Source: Adiantum capillus-veneris
Lineage: Eukaryota; Streptophyta; Polypodiopsida; Polypodiales; Pteridaceae
Reading direction: 5' to 3'
Length of the DNA: 64,000 nucleotides
NCBI GenBank assembly: GCA_014529385.2
Contig: CM043970.1
Span: 63,718,996 to 63,782,995, forward strand
Shown here in pieces: positions 1 through 11,061 of this stretch. The notes beneath the pieces were generated by a model, which was given only the letters and a program-made list of their open reading frames with translations, was not told the origin of the DNA and did not search any database. The first letter of the stretch is position 1; each line of letters opens with the position of its first letter. The position numbers were made by a program, and so were the translations under genes.

Positions 1-840
1 GAAATAAAAAGTTCCAATGTAAGGCTGTCCCAACAAGGGGAACGCCATCGACCGAGAGCAAGCAAGGTTGAATGCAATTCAAGCCAACAACAAACCCAGC
101 GTTTCTTCAAGTGCAGATTCAGCCCAGCGTTTTGCAGTCGCAGCAGCCTGGCGACAGCAGACATAGCAGATCCCCCAATGTTTTGCAACAAGACTTCAGA
201 ACAACCCTAGCGTTTTTGGGACAACAGAACCCTTAGCGTTTTTGCATATTCCAGGCGGTAGAACACCCCTTCCATCAATGTTTTGCATTTGCAGCAATCA
301 GATTCCGAACCGCAAGTTCCAAACCTCGCAGATCACACCTTCCTGCAGCATATCCTTGCCACACGGTCAAATTAGCCACCGTTCGTAGATTCAGCCCGAA
401 CAGCATCTGCGTTTTCAGTGCGTCATCGTCGCATCATCGTCATTGACACAGAGTCGAAATTCAACAGATACAAGATTTGTGAATTTCAGCCATTAGCGTT
501 TTCAGATTTCATCCCGTAGTCATCCTCATCGTCGTTGACATCGTCAGCAAGTCCAAAGCATTGTAGAGATTTGTGCAATCAATAGTAGACCGCTCTCGCC
601 ATAGAGAGTGGAGCCTTCGGAGGAGGGTTTGACAACTTTTTTGGTGTTGTATTCTTCTCTCTCTATCTCTCAGTCTCAACACCTTCATTCACAATGTTTA
701 TCCACTTTGTTTGTGATCACTTGCACTCTCTCACTAAAGGAACGGAAGGCTCTCCCTTCTGTAAGTAAAAGGAACCTTGAGCACAGTTCGGAGCACTCAT
801 CTTGAGCAAAGTTCAACATTCACTTTTGTTGCACCTTACA
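1..840 (+). repeat. 5' LTR of element A (left end outside window)
   Basis: The right boundary is the CA at 839-840, one base before the PBS. From about 80 to 590 it matches 8555-9050. It carries about ten dispersed AGCGTTTT or AGCGTTTTGCA motifs. The 590-840 part has no counterpart in the 3' LTR, which is truncated. The first ~80 bases do not align obviously with the other copy. Confidence 0.7.
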
Positions 841-841
841 T

Positions 842-853
842 TGGTATCAGAGC
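842..853 (+). promoter_or_regulatory. Primer binding site (tRNA-iMet) of element A
   Basis: TGGTATCAGAGC is complementary to the 3' end of plant initiator-Met tRNA and lies one base after the LTR end. It primes minus-strand DNA synthesis in plant LTR retrotransposons. Confidence 0.85.
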
Positions 854-1272
854 TTTGGCAGTGTTCTGTATCACTCGAGGAAAGAACCACAAGAATTTTT
901 TTTGCTTCTTACAGTCGCATGTAACCCAAGTCCACTTGGGCATGTCGATTCCTACTCGTGTTTTGAAGAGTGACTGACAGGAATCCCAAGAAAGAAGGGC
1001 TTGTCCAGCCTCCCCTTGTTTCTCTTTTCACTCATTGAGAGCGGACCGTGCACTTAGCGGTCGGCTAATCGACATGAGGTGGGAAAAAGCAACCTTGGTG
1101 TGAGCGCAAGGCCACCAAGGGGTGCACCCGCGGAAAAGAGAAGAGCTCGGGTAAGAGAAGATCCTTCTCTAACACAGATTGCAAGCTAAAGAAGACCCTC
1201 AAGAACCTCAAGAAACCAAGATCCACAAGAACCCAAGTTCCTCGTGAACTTAAGAACCCAAGACTTCAGTGT

Positions 1273-1578
1273 ATGGTCATTACCCGAAGCGGAATGGATA
1301 CTTCGCATGAAGGTGATGAGCATGGCAGTGGCGAAAAAGAAGTTTCCCCACCAAGAGGTTTTTCTGACCCTCCCCCTTCCCCGTCTACGCCAAGGATTGC
1401 ACCAAATCCTATGGAGGCTTTGGTCAAGTCGGTGATGGACATGATGTCACAACAAGAAGCGAATTGCGTTGCCTTGGATCGCGAGCGCGAAGCACGCAAA
1501 GAAAGAAGACCGGCCTTGGAGTTAGAGCGTGACGCGTTGAGAGACCAACGCATACAAGAGTTCGTCCAACAAGTACTC
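1273..1578 (+). pseudogene. Element A gag, 5' part (interrupted by insertion)
   Basis: An open frame starts with MVITRSGMDTSHEGDEHGSG, followed by a Pro/Ser-rich stretch and a charged, probably coiled-coil segment rich in Arg and Glu (about residues 60-100). This N-terminal layout is usual in plant Gypsy gag proteins. The frame is cut at 1578 by the nested element; the gag capsid region resumes at 5761. The ATG at 1273 is the first in this frame after the PBS leader. Known of the family: gag forms the virus-like particle in the cytoplasm. Together with the later part this gag is not functional. Confidence 0.6.
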
Positions 1579-2198
1579 TGTAACAAACTGCTGATGTGTC
1601 AAATCCTAAAGAATGGAGTCAACTTACAGATGTGGCCGAGGGGCCTAAACCCTAATTTCTGCCAAGAACCCTTACTGTTGAAACCCTAATGCTGAAAACC
1701 CTAACCCTAAAACCTACAAACCCTAATTCTAGAAACCCTAACCCTAAAACTGCAAAAACCCTAACCCCAACCCTAAAGGCAGCAAACAGATTCCGAAAAT
1801 TGCGTTGACATGATGACACAGCAGGCTATACGGATTTCCATAAATTGTGTTGGCAGCTTTTTGGCTTTGCTTTTGAACCTGAAGCTTTTGAGTTTTAAAG
1901 GAGTTTTACTATAACTGTTTTTCAGGCCAAGGGCCTTTAAATATGAGGCTAGGGCTCATTCTCTGGCATGCTTCCTAGCGAGGTGCAGAGTTTGGAGTAC
2001 CGGCTTGTACTGTGTTGATGCAATATAAAGAAATACCGAAAGGGGCGCCAAGGTTTGGGGCCAATACTCTCTGGGGTGGAATTCCGCCACTCCGTGTCGC
2101 GTGTTGTCTCTCTCTCTCTCACTTCAGTTGTTATTTGAAGTGCTTTAAGTTGTTTAGTCTGTTCTTTTCTATTGGCACGTGGTGCCCGCCTTGTGACA
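1579..2198 (+). repeat. 5' LTR of element B
   Basis: The TG...CA boundaries match the 3' copy at 5059-5760. The region 1640-1790 holds several AAACCCTAA telo-box-like motifs. The 3' LTR is longer, largely because it carries an extra copy of a ~40-bp segment around 5350-5400. Confidence 0.85.
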
Positions 2199-2199
2199 G

Positions 2200-2211
2200 T
2201 GGTATCAGAGC
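2200..2211 (+). promoter_or_regulatory. Primer binding site of element B
   Basis: A perfect TGGTATCAGAGC lies one base after the LTR end, complementary to the initiator-Met tRNA 3' end. Confidence 0.85.
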
Positions 2212-2378
2212 ATCATGTGTGTGCTTTTCTGGAAGCATACCGGTCCTACAAAAGAGCAGATAGAGCTTTTGGAATTTTATTTTATTTGAGGTATCTTTGC
2301 CCTTGGAAGTTTATTTTACTTAGAGGTATCTTCGCTCTCTAACCCGGACTTATTAGCCACTCCCACCCTTACTTCATC

Positions 2379-4082
2379 GTGCATCGGGCGCGCTCCCGTC
2401 TTCACCGCGGTGTCTTACAGGGCATAAGCCAATTAAGAACCCAATACTTGGAATCCATGGATTCAACAGAATATTTGCAGTTTCTGCTCAACAAGCTTCA
2501 CGACATTCTTTCGCGGCATCCTCAACAGAATCTTCCGATGCTACAAGGTTTTCAACAATTTTTGAACTACATGTTACCCCCTCTGATGCCCTAGGTGGTA
2601 CCTCCTCCTCCGGCACCAGAAAGTACGAGAGCTTCCAATCAACAACCTTCTCAACCATCTATCCCTATCGGGGGAGTCTTCAGAAATATGGTGCAGCCAT
2701 CTGACCCTGATCCAGTGCAACCGCCTTTGCCACAGCCATTGCCCCCACCTCCACCACCACCGCCACCAGGCTACAATGGTTGGAGCCCATATGGATACCC
2801 TTATTATCCATTACCGAGATATGCGCCAAACCAACCCAAAGATTTCAAAGATGGTGGCACGACAGTCAAATTTTTCACTTTTTTCGGAGTGAAAGATCGC
2901 AAGAAAGCATTGTAGTTCCTACAACAATTCAACAACATCTATGCTTTAGGGAACTATACAGAAGAATCCAAGATTTCTCGAGCAACGGGATTTCTTAAAG
3001 ATAATGCTATGCAATGGTGGAGTTCAATCGCAACACAACCGCATGCTCCAAGGACCTGGCAAGCTTTCAAGACAGTTTTTGCACGTAGTTACATGACTTC
3101 TATGTTTGAAGTGCGGATTTTGGCAGAGTGGGGCAACTTGAAAATGCTTGCCATTGAAACCATGGACGAATAAAACCAAAGGTTTCTCGACGTGTACCTT
3201 CCGGTGTCCTTCTTTAGATCTGTTCCCTTGGAGGCCCAATGCGAGCGGTACACCATTGGACTACCATCACCATTGCAGGAATATTGTCTATCCAAGCAAG
3301 TCTCTACCATGCAAGAACTTATGGACCATGCCGCGGTCGGCTACAAACTGATGAAGGGAAAGCTAGAGTTTACCACAGAAGAATCTCTGGCCACTAACCA
3401 CAACTCTCGGCAACAACAAACAAATTCTCGAGAGTCTCGTGAAAATCAACCGCAAAGGCCTCATTTGACGCCTCAACAACGAGACACCTTACTACAAGAA
3501 GGCCGATGCTTTGGATGCTTTCAAACAGGGCATAATCATTCTGATTGTCCCAAACGCACTGATAGATCAGTGGAGCGGACGCCCGCACCAACGGTCAATA
3601 GAACCCCAACGCCACCTCCTACTAAGAGAGCTAGACCCGCTATTGGACTAGTTCCTGATATTTATGGCATACGCCTTGAGAGTACAAATGAATTGTGTTG
3701 AGCATATGGCAAAGTAAATGGTTTCAAAGCCCTTATTTTCTTTGACCCCGGAGCTACAGAGAACTTCATCCATCCAGAATTCTTAAAGCAGATGCACTTT
3801 GATTATGATGCAGAGGGTGGAGAAATTGAAGCTGAGCTAGCCACAGGGAAAACTCAGAAAGTAGTACCGCTCATTGGTGCTCTTCCAGTGACTATTCAAG
3901 ATTATCATGGAAAAGCTGATTTCCACATCATGAAGTTGGGCAATTGTGATGTTCTATTAGGCATGCCTTGGCATGACAAGAATGATGCGACTCTCCAAGT
4001 CCGGAACCAAACCATCAACATGATGCAGAAGGGCAAGCCAATCGTCCTCAAAGTTTGGTTGTCCGGACAAAATCCTGAATGA
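2379..4082 (+). pseudogene. Element B gag-protease polyprotein, one frame with four nonsense codons
   Basis: The same reading frame runs from 2379 to 4082 and is broken only by stops at 2592 (TAG), 2913 (TAG), 3171 (TAA) and 3699 (TGA). In order it shows a Pro-rich segment (about 2700-2770), a retrotransposon gag (capsid-like) region with AMQWWSSIA (about 3007), a CCHC zinc knuckle CFGCFQTGHNHSDC (about 3510-3550), and an aspartic protease with the active-site FDPGATENFIHP (about 3742) and the flap-side motif CDVLLGMPWH (about 3945). Translation ends shortly after the protease at NPE; no RT follows. Four stops and no frameshift in ~570 codons suggest decay by point mutation rather than indels. 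The start codon choice is uncertain. Confidence 0.8.
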
Positions 4083-5046
4083 ACTCTCTAGTTGTTTTAT
4101 AGTTAGATACTTTTGAACTTTGTTTAAGAAAGTATTGTTTGAAACTTTGTTTGAAATGGATGGTATCTGTTTTGAACATGTTTTGGTGTCGATTTGAATT
4201 GTTTGATACTGGTTTCAATGATTGGTGATTTTACTCCCGGGTGGAGAAGTGAGAAATACTATTTTGGTATTGTTTGAACCTCGGAACGATGCAGTCCGAT
4301 GCCTGGGGAGCGTTTCGTTGCATGTTTGAAAACCTCCGAACGACGCAGACCGATGCCTGGGGAGCGTTTGGTTGTATGCTTGTAAAATAATTATTGTTGT
4401 GACTCCCGGCCCGGACCTGGATGGTTATGCGGGAGGAGTATTAAGAAGTCTGAGCAGTGGTTACTCTCAGCACCTCCAAACAACGCAGGCTGCAGTCTGG
4501 GGGGCGTTTGGTTGTAAAAGGCCTCTATATCTCCCGGCCCGGACCTTTTTAGGTTATGCGGGAGGCGTGATGAGGGAGTCGTTGAATGTCTCCCGGCCCG
4601 GACCTGTTAGGTTATGCGGGAGGAGTGTTCATCGGCGGCTTTATGTTTCTATGTCTTGTAACATGCATATGTGAGCATTTGTGTTGCATTGTGATGTGCC
4701 AACCACTGAATATTCCTAATTGGATGAGATTGTCTGGGTATGTAATTTTAGTGCATCAAGACACCCGTGGAAGATCAGTACGGTGTGGGTGTGATGGCTA
4801 ATTTTACTACACCGGAATATCAAGAGTTTCGATCTGGAGAAAGGAGAAGCTAACTCCTTGATCAAAACATCCGAAAGGAGAAGCTAACTCCTTGATGAAA
4901 AGAGCAGAAAGGAGAAGCTAACTCCTTAATAAAAAGAGTAAACTCATTGTCCCTCGGAATGTCCTTCGGAATGACCCTCGGAAATTTTTGAACTAACTTG
5001 AGTTGTTTTGCAGATATGTTGTAATCGCGGACGATTACTCTCTTTC
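4083..5046 (+). repeat. Element B 3' noncoding region with repeated hairpins and short tandem repeats
   Basis: No coding potential is seen. Three copies of a unit that starts CTCCCGGCCCGGACC and ends TTATGCGGGAG lie at about 4403, 4531 and 4590; each can fold through its CTCCCG/CGGGAG arms. A motif containing GATGCCTGGGGAGCGTTT recurs at about 4298 and 4350, with a diverged copy near 4493. A ~35-bp unit containing GGAGAAGCTAACTCCTT occurs three times at 4843-4927. The region ends at the PPT. Confidence 0.75.
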
Positions 5047-5058
5047 AAGAAGGGGAGA
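5047..5058 (+). promoter_or_regulatory. Polypurine tract of element B
   Basis: AAGAAGGGGAGA lies directly before the 3' LTR start TGTAACAAAC; in this family it primes plus-strand DNA. Confidence 0.85.
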
Positions 5059-5760
5059 TGTAACAAACTGCTGACGTATCAAAGCCTAAAGAATGGAGTC
5101 AACTTACAGATGTGGTGTAGGGGCCTAAACCCTAATTTCTGCCAAAAACCCTAACTGCTAAAACCCTAATGCTGGAAACCCTAACCCTAAAACCTACAAA
5201 CCCTAATTATGGAAACCCTAACCTTAAAACTTGCAAATCCTAATTTTGAAAACCCTAACCCTAAAACTACAGAAACCCTAAGCATAACCTTAAGGGCAAC
5301 AGACAGATTCCGAAGATTGCACTGATATGATGACATGGCAAGCTGTACGGATTTTCGCGATTTGCGCTGGCTGATGACATGGCATGCTGTACGAATTTTT
5401 GTAAATTACGATGGCAGCTTTTTGGCTTTGCTTTTGAACCAGAAGCTTTTGAGTTTTAAAGGCTTTTTACTATAATTGTTTTTCAGGCCAAGGGCCTTTA
5501 AATATGAGGCTTGGGCTCATCCTCTGGCATGCTTCCTAGCGAAGGTGCAGAGTCTTGAGTACCGTCTTGTACTGTGTTGATGCAATATAAAGAAATACCG
5601 AAAGGGGCGTCAAGGTTTGGGGCCAATACTCTCTGGGGTGGAATTCCGCCACTCTGTGTCGCGTGTTGTCTCTCTCTCTCTCAGTTCAGTTTTTATTTGA
5701 AGTGCTTAAAGTTGTTCAGTCTGTTCTTTTCTATTGGCACGTGGTGCCCGCCTCGTGACA
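5059..5760 (+). repeat. 3' LTR of element B
   Basis: It matches 1579-2198 end to end, including the CCCTAA-rich block (about 5130-5290) and the 3' end GTGGTGCCCGCC..GTGACA. It is longer because of a duplicated internal segment containing GATGACATGGCA. Confidence 0.85.
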
Positions 5761-6568
5761 AACTCACCTCGAAGTCCGAGCCGCTCAAAAGAAGTTGATA
5801 GTTCTTCAAGTAGCAGAAGCAGAGATTCGGACTCCAACAACCCCGTCACAGAGAAGATCACGTTCAGTAAGTATGATGGTAAGATGGATGCTACGGTTAT
5901 TCATTCTCGGTTGCATCAATTTAATGCTTACATTTTGACAACTAAGAAGATAGGAAATAGCAAGGTTTTGATGGCAGCTATGTACCTTGCCGGTGATGCC
6001 ATTAATTGGTACCACACATGCAAGAGGCACAGTTGACCGTGCACCTAGAGGAAGTCGAGGAAGACGTGTCCCTTTCTTTCAATTGGGCCCACTTCCAAGA
6101 CAAGCTCAACGCGCAGTTTATGCCACCACAGTACCTAGCACGGTTGAAAGACGATTGGTGCGGTCTCAAGCAAAATGGTATACCCGTTATGTCTTTCTCT
6201 AATCGTGTTTTGCAGCTCGGTACCCAGTTACGCAAATCGGATGATGAGCGCAAGGAGACATTCCTTTATGGATTGGCTGAGTATATCAAGTATGATGTTG
6301 AAGTACTCGATCGATCTCAACAAGGCAGTAGCGATTGCTCTCGCACAAGAGATGAAGCACAACAAGGGAAAGCCTAAGGAAAACAAGACTTCTCCAAGTA
6401 CCACTCAGACTTCTGAGAACCCTCCGAACGATAAGACTGGTAGCTCTTCTAACTAATCTTCCTCTAGTCTCTCAAAAAAGAACTCTCCAAATGAACCTAA
6501 GGGTAAAGCTAACACAATTGCTACACCTAAGCTCACTCCAAATGAAAAGGCAGAAAAAGGAATTTTAT
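5761..6568 (+). pseudogene. Element A gag, 3' part (capsid region, frameshifted)
   Basis: Gag resumes after the nested insertion: a Ser-rich linker, then FSKYDGKMDATVIHSRLHQF and DAINWYHTC in one frame, then WAHFQDKLNAQFMPPQYLA and VLQLGTQLRKSDDERKETF in other frames (6006-6377). These are typical of the plant retrotransposon gag domain. At least two frame changes occur between 6030 and 6456, and an in-frame stop lies at 6568. The link to 1273-1578 is positional and by frame content; the junction is not in perfect frame once the duplicated target bases are removed. Confidence 0.65.
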
Positions 6569-6570
6569 GA

Positions 6571-7723
6571 GGATACATCACGTCGGAAGAGCAAAGCCTT
6601 TATTCTAAGGAAGGTCGATGTTATCATTGTCACATCAAGGGTCACATAAAAAGAACATGTCCTAAGCTTGACTCTAATGAATCTAAAGAACCCACTTCCT
6701 CTGATAATGCAATAAATGAGAGCACGAGTGTGACCCAAGTTTCTCATGATCCTCCCATTGACGAGTCTCTCATTAAGTGTTATGGTCATGTGAAGGGTCG
6801 GTGTTTCGTCATATTGTTTGACCAAGGCAGTATGCATGATGTGATTAGTGACTCTCTTGTCGACTCCCGGTATGGACTCTCTCATCAAGAAAGAGTGCCT
6901 TGATGTTTTGTTCATTGTTCGACAAGCGTCCTTCCGCAGAAAATTTGTAGTCTCTCCTCTCTCAAGATGTGATATGATTTTAGGCATTCAATGGTTTGTG
7001 AGCACAACCCTCTCATTGATTAGGCAACTAATACTTTCACTTTCAATGCCAAGAGTGACTCTCCCATTGTCATTCGTGGGAAGCAAGTTGCTCATTCTTC
7101 ATCTCTCATTTCTAAATGTGCAGGTGAAGATTGAAAAAAATCAGGAGAATGAGACTCTGTCAGTCTCATCTTTTCTAAAGCACGACACACATGATTTGTA
7201 TGATCAAGATGTGATTATTCACGAGCATGATGAACTGCATGATAATGATGAGTATGATGATTTGCAGGATAAAGATGTGATTGTTCACAAGGATGATGGT
7301 TTAGTTCATACTTTGTCTAGTGAAACTAACCTCATTGCAGATTCGATAGATCACAAAGAACCGATCTTGGCTCTCGAGTCGAGGTCCAAAGAACCCCCAC
7401 AGGAAGTATTATGTGTTCGAATGATTAGTCAACATGCATTGTTCGAGTGCTTCATTTTTTATGCTTTCCTGTATTTTAGTCACCGTCATTATGTAATCCC
7501 TTTTCATAGGCATAACATATTGTACGTTGAACACGATTCACTCATGAATAAGCACGGATGTATGTGGATTACTCATGAAAAGATAAAATTTTTGCACCCA
7601 AGGAATTCACATTCCATGTCTCTTCCTTGGCATGACACAATATCCGAAAGAGCACAGGATGGATTGAGCATCAAGCATCGGCATTTCCATTGTGATTTGC
7701 CACACTTGGTAGATTTAGATTAG
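6571..7723 (+). pseudogene. Element A zinc knuckle, protease-like region and acidic tail
   Basis: A CCHC knuckle, CYHCHIKGHIKRTC, sits at about 6613-6655. Downstream in the same frame is CFVILFDQGSMHDVIS (about 6800), which resembles the retropepsin active site with Gln replacing the usual Pro or Ser after Asp. After a frameshift, CDMILGIQWF (about 6968) matches the protease C-terminal motif. A 291-codon open frame (6848-7723) continues into an acidic, His/Asp-rich stretch of unknown function (about 7150-7300). No RT motif is present. Confidence 0.6.
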
Positions 7724-8144
7724 AAAGTCAAGATTGGACCCCTTTTTTCGTGTTGGATGAACAGTTTGCCACTCCGTCACTTTGTTCATCTGCATTGCAT
7801 GCACAGTTTTTTCGAAAGAACAATCTTTTTCAAATCACTTTACATGGAATGGGTGTGTTCATGTTTTTGTGTTGGAAGTGGTTTTAGGAATTTTCATCCT
7901 CGGAGATTCTTGAAGAAGGTAGACGCATGACTATGGACGAAGTTGAAGCATTGAAGTAGCCACAAATGACTTTGTGTCGCTTTCGGCACGGCCCAAAGAA
8001 GCAAGCATTGCAGACCTTTATGAAGTTCAAGTATCGCATGACCCACGCATCAGAGTGGGCCGGTGAAGAGTCCTCCGCAAGGTTCCAAACACTGTTGGCG
8101 ATCTCCCTCGACGCCATACAGTTCGGTACCAATACCTCACTTTG
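7724..8144 (+). other. Noncoding spacer before element A PPT
   Basis: No gene or strong repeat is seen. This spacer lies between the degraded protease region and the PPT of element A, where RT and integrase would be in an autonomous element. Confidence 0.5.
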
Positions 8145-8156
8145 AAAAGGAGGGGA
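8145..8156 (+). promoter_or_regulatory. Polypurine tract of element A
   Basis: AAAAGGAGGGGA directly precedes the LTR start TGTCACGTGC at 8157. Confidence 0.8.
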
Positions 8157-9090
8157 TGTCACGTGCACATCAACCCTATGTGTACGTGGACACGCTACTT
8201 CATGACAAGGGTTCAGTTCAGTTAGCTTAGGAAGTGTTCTGGCACTTTTGTGCGTCTGTTCGCAGACCGTACATGTCCAGGCACTTAGAGCAGATGCATA
8301 TCCTCTGGTTGCACACAGCATGACCATCAGATTTCAGTCAGAACCCATCAGGAGCATTTTTACAATGCATAGACCTATTTTTCCTATTTTAGCCAGTTTT
8401 CACTTATTATTATTAAGTGACTTTTGTTGGGAAACTGGGTAGGACAATTTTGACAAGCATGTATATAAGAAACCCTAGCGCTAGCACTTTCTGGCAAAAG
8501 AGGCAACAAGGACCAAACATCCGATAGTGCACCTTCTCAGCAAGACCCCCCAGCATGATCACCTAGCGTTTTCAGCCAAGAACAAGCCCAGCGTTTTGCA
8601 GTTGGAGCAGCCTAGCGACAACAGACATAGCAGATCCCCCAGCGTTTTGCAGTAAGACTTCAGAACAGCCCTAGCGTTTTTGGGACAGCAGAACCCTTGG
8701 CGTTTTTGCAGATTCTCGCCGGTAGAACACCCCTTGCATCAGCGTTTTGCATTTACAGCAGTCAGATTCCGAACTGTAAGTCCCAAACCTTGCAGATCTC
8801 ACCTTCCTACAGCAGATACTCATCGCACAGTCAGATCAACCACCATTTGTAGATTCAGCCTGAAAAATGCAAATTTTAACATCTACATTTTCAACGCGTC
8901 ATCGTCGCATTGTCGTCATCTCCGTCGTCACCGACATAGAATCAGAATTCAGCAGATACAAGATTTGCAAATTTTAGCCATTAGCATTTTCAGATTTCAA
9001 CCCGTCTAGTCGTCGACGACATCATCGACGAGTCCAAAGCATGGTAGGCCGATCAATGGTCTTCTTTACTATAGAGGTGGGCAGCTCCAT
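8157..9090 (+). repeat. 3' LTR of element A, 3'-truncated
   Basis: It starts TGTCACGTGC after the PPT. A TATA-like TATATAAG at 8462-8469 is followed by the AGCGTTTT-rich region that matches the 5' LTR. Similarity to the 5' LTR stops near 9060-9090, so the last part, with the PBS-proximal end, is lost. Confidence 0.75.
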
Positions 9091-9229
9091 GGAGTCATGA
9101 AAAATGTAGAGATATGTGAGCATGGATATTTTGTGCACTAAAAATCGTTGAGATGTAGGTGTGTATCCATTGAATCAGGATAATCATTAAAGGTAACATT
9201 AATGCACTGCTACACCAGTGTTGATGATA

Positions 9230-9745
<516 letters not shown>

Positions 9746-9761
9746 CTTTTATCACTTAGGA

Positions 9762-10043
9762 GGTAGCCCTCACAAAAGTTATTTCCATCTAATTAAGAAA
9801 TTATTCCATCTTGGACACCTCTAGATTTCCCTCGCATGCATCTCAATAGTCACTACTTGCATCAACATCCCTAGGAATGGCATCTATAAGATCCTATAAT
9901 GAAGAGCCTCACAAAAGGTATTTTCATCCAAGCAAGTATTCCATCTTAGGAACCTCTAGATTTCCCGTCATGCATCTAGATAGTCATTACTAGCATCGAC
10001 ATCACTAGGAATGGCATCCATAAGATCCTATAATGAAGAGCCT
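9762..10043 (+). repeat. Tandem duplication, ~140 bp x 2
   Basis: Two adjacent copies (about 9762-9907 and 9909-10043) share the 3' part GGAATGGCATC.ATAAGATCC followed by TATAATGAAGAGCC. No coding potential is apparent. Confidence 0.75.
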
Positions 10044-10212
10044 TTTCAGGATTTCCCCATAAGCACAAGTTGCACAAAGGGATAAGTGAGAGCTTGAAGG
10101 TGTCAATAAGTGGCAGTGGGAGTTTTCATTACTTTGATATCCTGGCCACTTCGCCAAAGGCGGTGGGAGTCTCACTTGTAAGCTATAAAAAACATACAAA
10201 CTTATACTTCCA

Positions 10213-10216
<4 letters not shown>

Positions 10217-10261
<45 letters not shown>
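10217..10261 (+). repeat. (CT)n microsatellite
   Basis: An uninterrupted CT tract lies immediately upstream of a Gypsy gag fragment. Confidence 0.9.
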
Positions 10262-10263
<2 letters not shown>

Positions 10264-10515
10264 GAGGAACCAAGGGTCCTCATCAGGGAGCCGGGTTATG
10301 ATCAACAAGCTTCTCATGATATGAATTCTTTTTGCAAGGAGATGCAAGAGGTTGTAGGTCTTATGAAGAATCTTAGTGTGCATATGATGGGAGGTGGAAG
10401 AGGTCAAAGCTATAGATATGGACGTGGATATGGAAGCAACGAGGGGTTTACAGGTGGTAGAGGAAGAGGCATGGCTGGAAGAGTGGATATCGTTTCATTG
10501 TTACAATTGTGGTGG
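10264..10515 (+). pseudogene. Gypsy gag fragment (Gly/Arg-rich, cut inside the zinc knuckle)
   Basis: The open frame gives a short acidic start, then [19 protein letters not shown] and a Gly/Arg-rich RGG-like stretch, as found before the zinc knuckle of some plant Gypsy gag proteins. In another frame CYNCGG begins a CCHC knuckle at about 10499 but stops after the second Cys. The sequence then changes to Copia DNA, so this is one side of a chimeric junction. Confidence 0.55.
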
Positions 10516-11036
10516 TTCAACGGCAAGAACTACCAACACTAGTCTTGAGCAAATGGATATGAATACGACATTTCCTCACGGTGACTTAGAGGAGGAAATT
10601 TACATGCTTCAACCAAAGGGATATAAATTAAACGGTAAGGAGAAAACGGTTTGCAAATTAAAGAAGAGCTTGTATGGTTTAAAACAAGCATCAAGATAGT
10701 GGTACTTGAAGTTTGATCGATGAATGTTGGATCATGGATTCAGAAGATGCAGCGTGGATCACTGCATCTACACAAAGAATTTGGGAGATGGGAATTTCAT
10801 CATCCTAATGTTGTATGTTGATGACATGTTGATTGCAAGTGCTAACATGCACGACATCAAAGACCTAAAAGAGGAGCTGTCTAAATCTTTTTCAATAAAA
10901 GATTTAGGTGCTGCAAAAAGGATACTCGGTATGAAGATATCAAGGGACATGACGAAGAATATAGTAAAGCTATCTCAAAAGGATTACATCAAGAAGGTAC
11001 TAGAAAGGTTTGCAATGCAAGATGTAAATTGGTTTC
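10516..11036 (+). pseudogene. Copia RT fragment, internally deleted, same family as the element at 47967-53409
   Basis: A short FNGKNYQH match to the Copia gag start (10516-10541) runs directly into the middle of [34 protein letters not shown], then after stops the catalytic YVDDM (10818) and KDLGAAKRILGMKI. It closely resembles the RT of the minus-strand Copia element in this window, but gag remainder, protease and integrase are missing. Stops at 10697 and 10721 interrupt it. The right side diverges near 11000-11036. Confidence 0.8.
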
Positions 11037-11061
11037 TGGTTAACAAAATGGAGAAGAACTA

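Larger units (their letters stand above)
1579..5760 (+). mobile_element. Nested nonautonomous LTR element B (gag-protease, TR-GAG-like)
   Basis: Two LTRs (1579-2198 and 5059-5760) start TGTAACAAAC and end GTGACA. A PBS lies at 2200-2211 and a PPT at 5047-5058. The flanking 5-mers are TACTC (1574-1578) and AACTC (5761-5765), a target-site duplication with one mismatch. The interior has one gag-protease frame and then about 1 kb of noncoding repeats, with no RT, RNase H or integrase. Element A's gag is on both sides, so B inserted into A. The layout resembles the published class of terminal-repeat retrotransposons with only a GAG domain; movement would need an autonomous partner's RT and integrase (inference). 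Confidence 0.85.
1..9090 (+). mobile_element. Gypsy-type LTR retroelement A (gag-protease only, decayed)
   Basis: The element is defined by a 5' LTR running off the window's left edge (ends 840), a PBS at 842-853, a gag from 1273, a CCHC knuckle and protease-like region around 6583-6900, a polypurine tract at 8145-8156 and a 3' LTR starting at 8157. The two LTR copies share a long stretch rich in AGCGTTTT motifs (about 80-590 versus about 8555-9050). No RT, RNase H or integrase is visible between the protease and the PPT. The 3' LTR stops matching near 9090, so its last ~200 bp are missing. A second element is inserted at 1579-5760. I infer a nonautonomous gag-protease element. Many stops and frameshifts indicate age. 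Confidence 0.75.
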
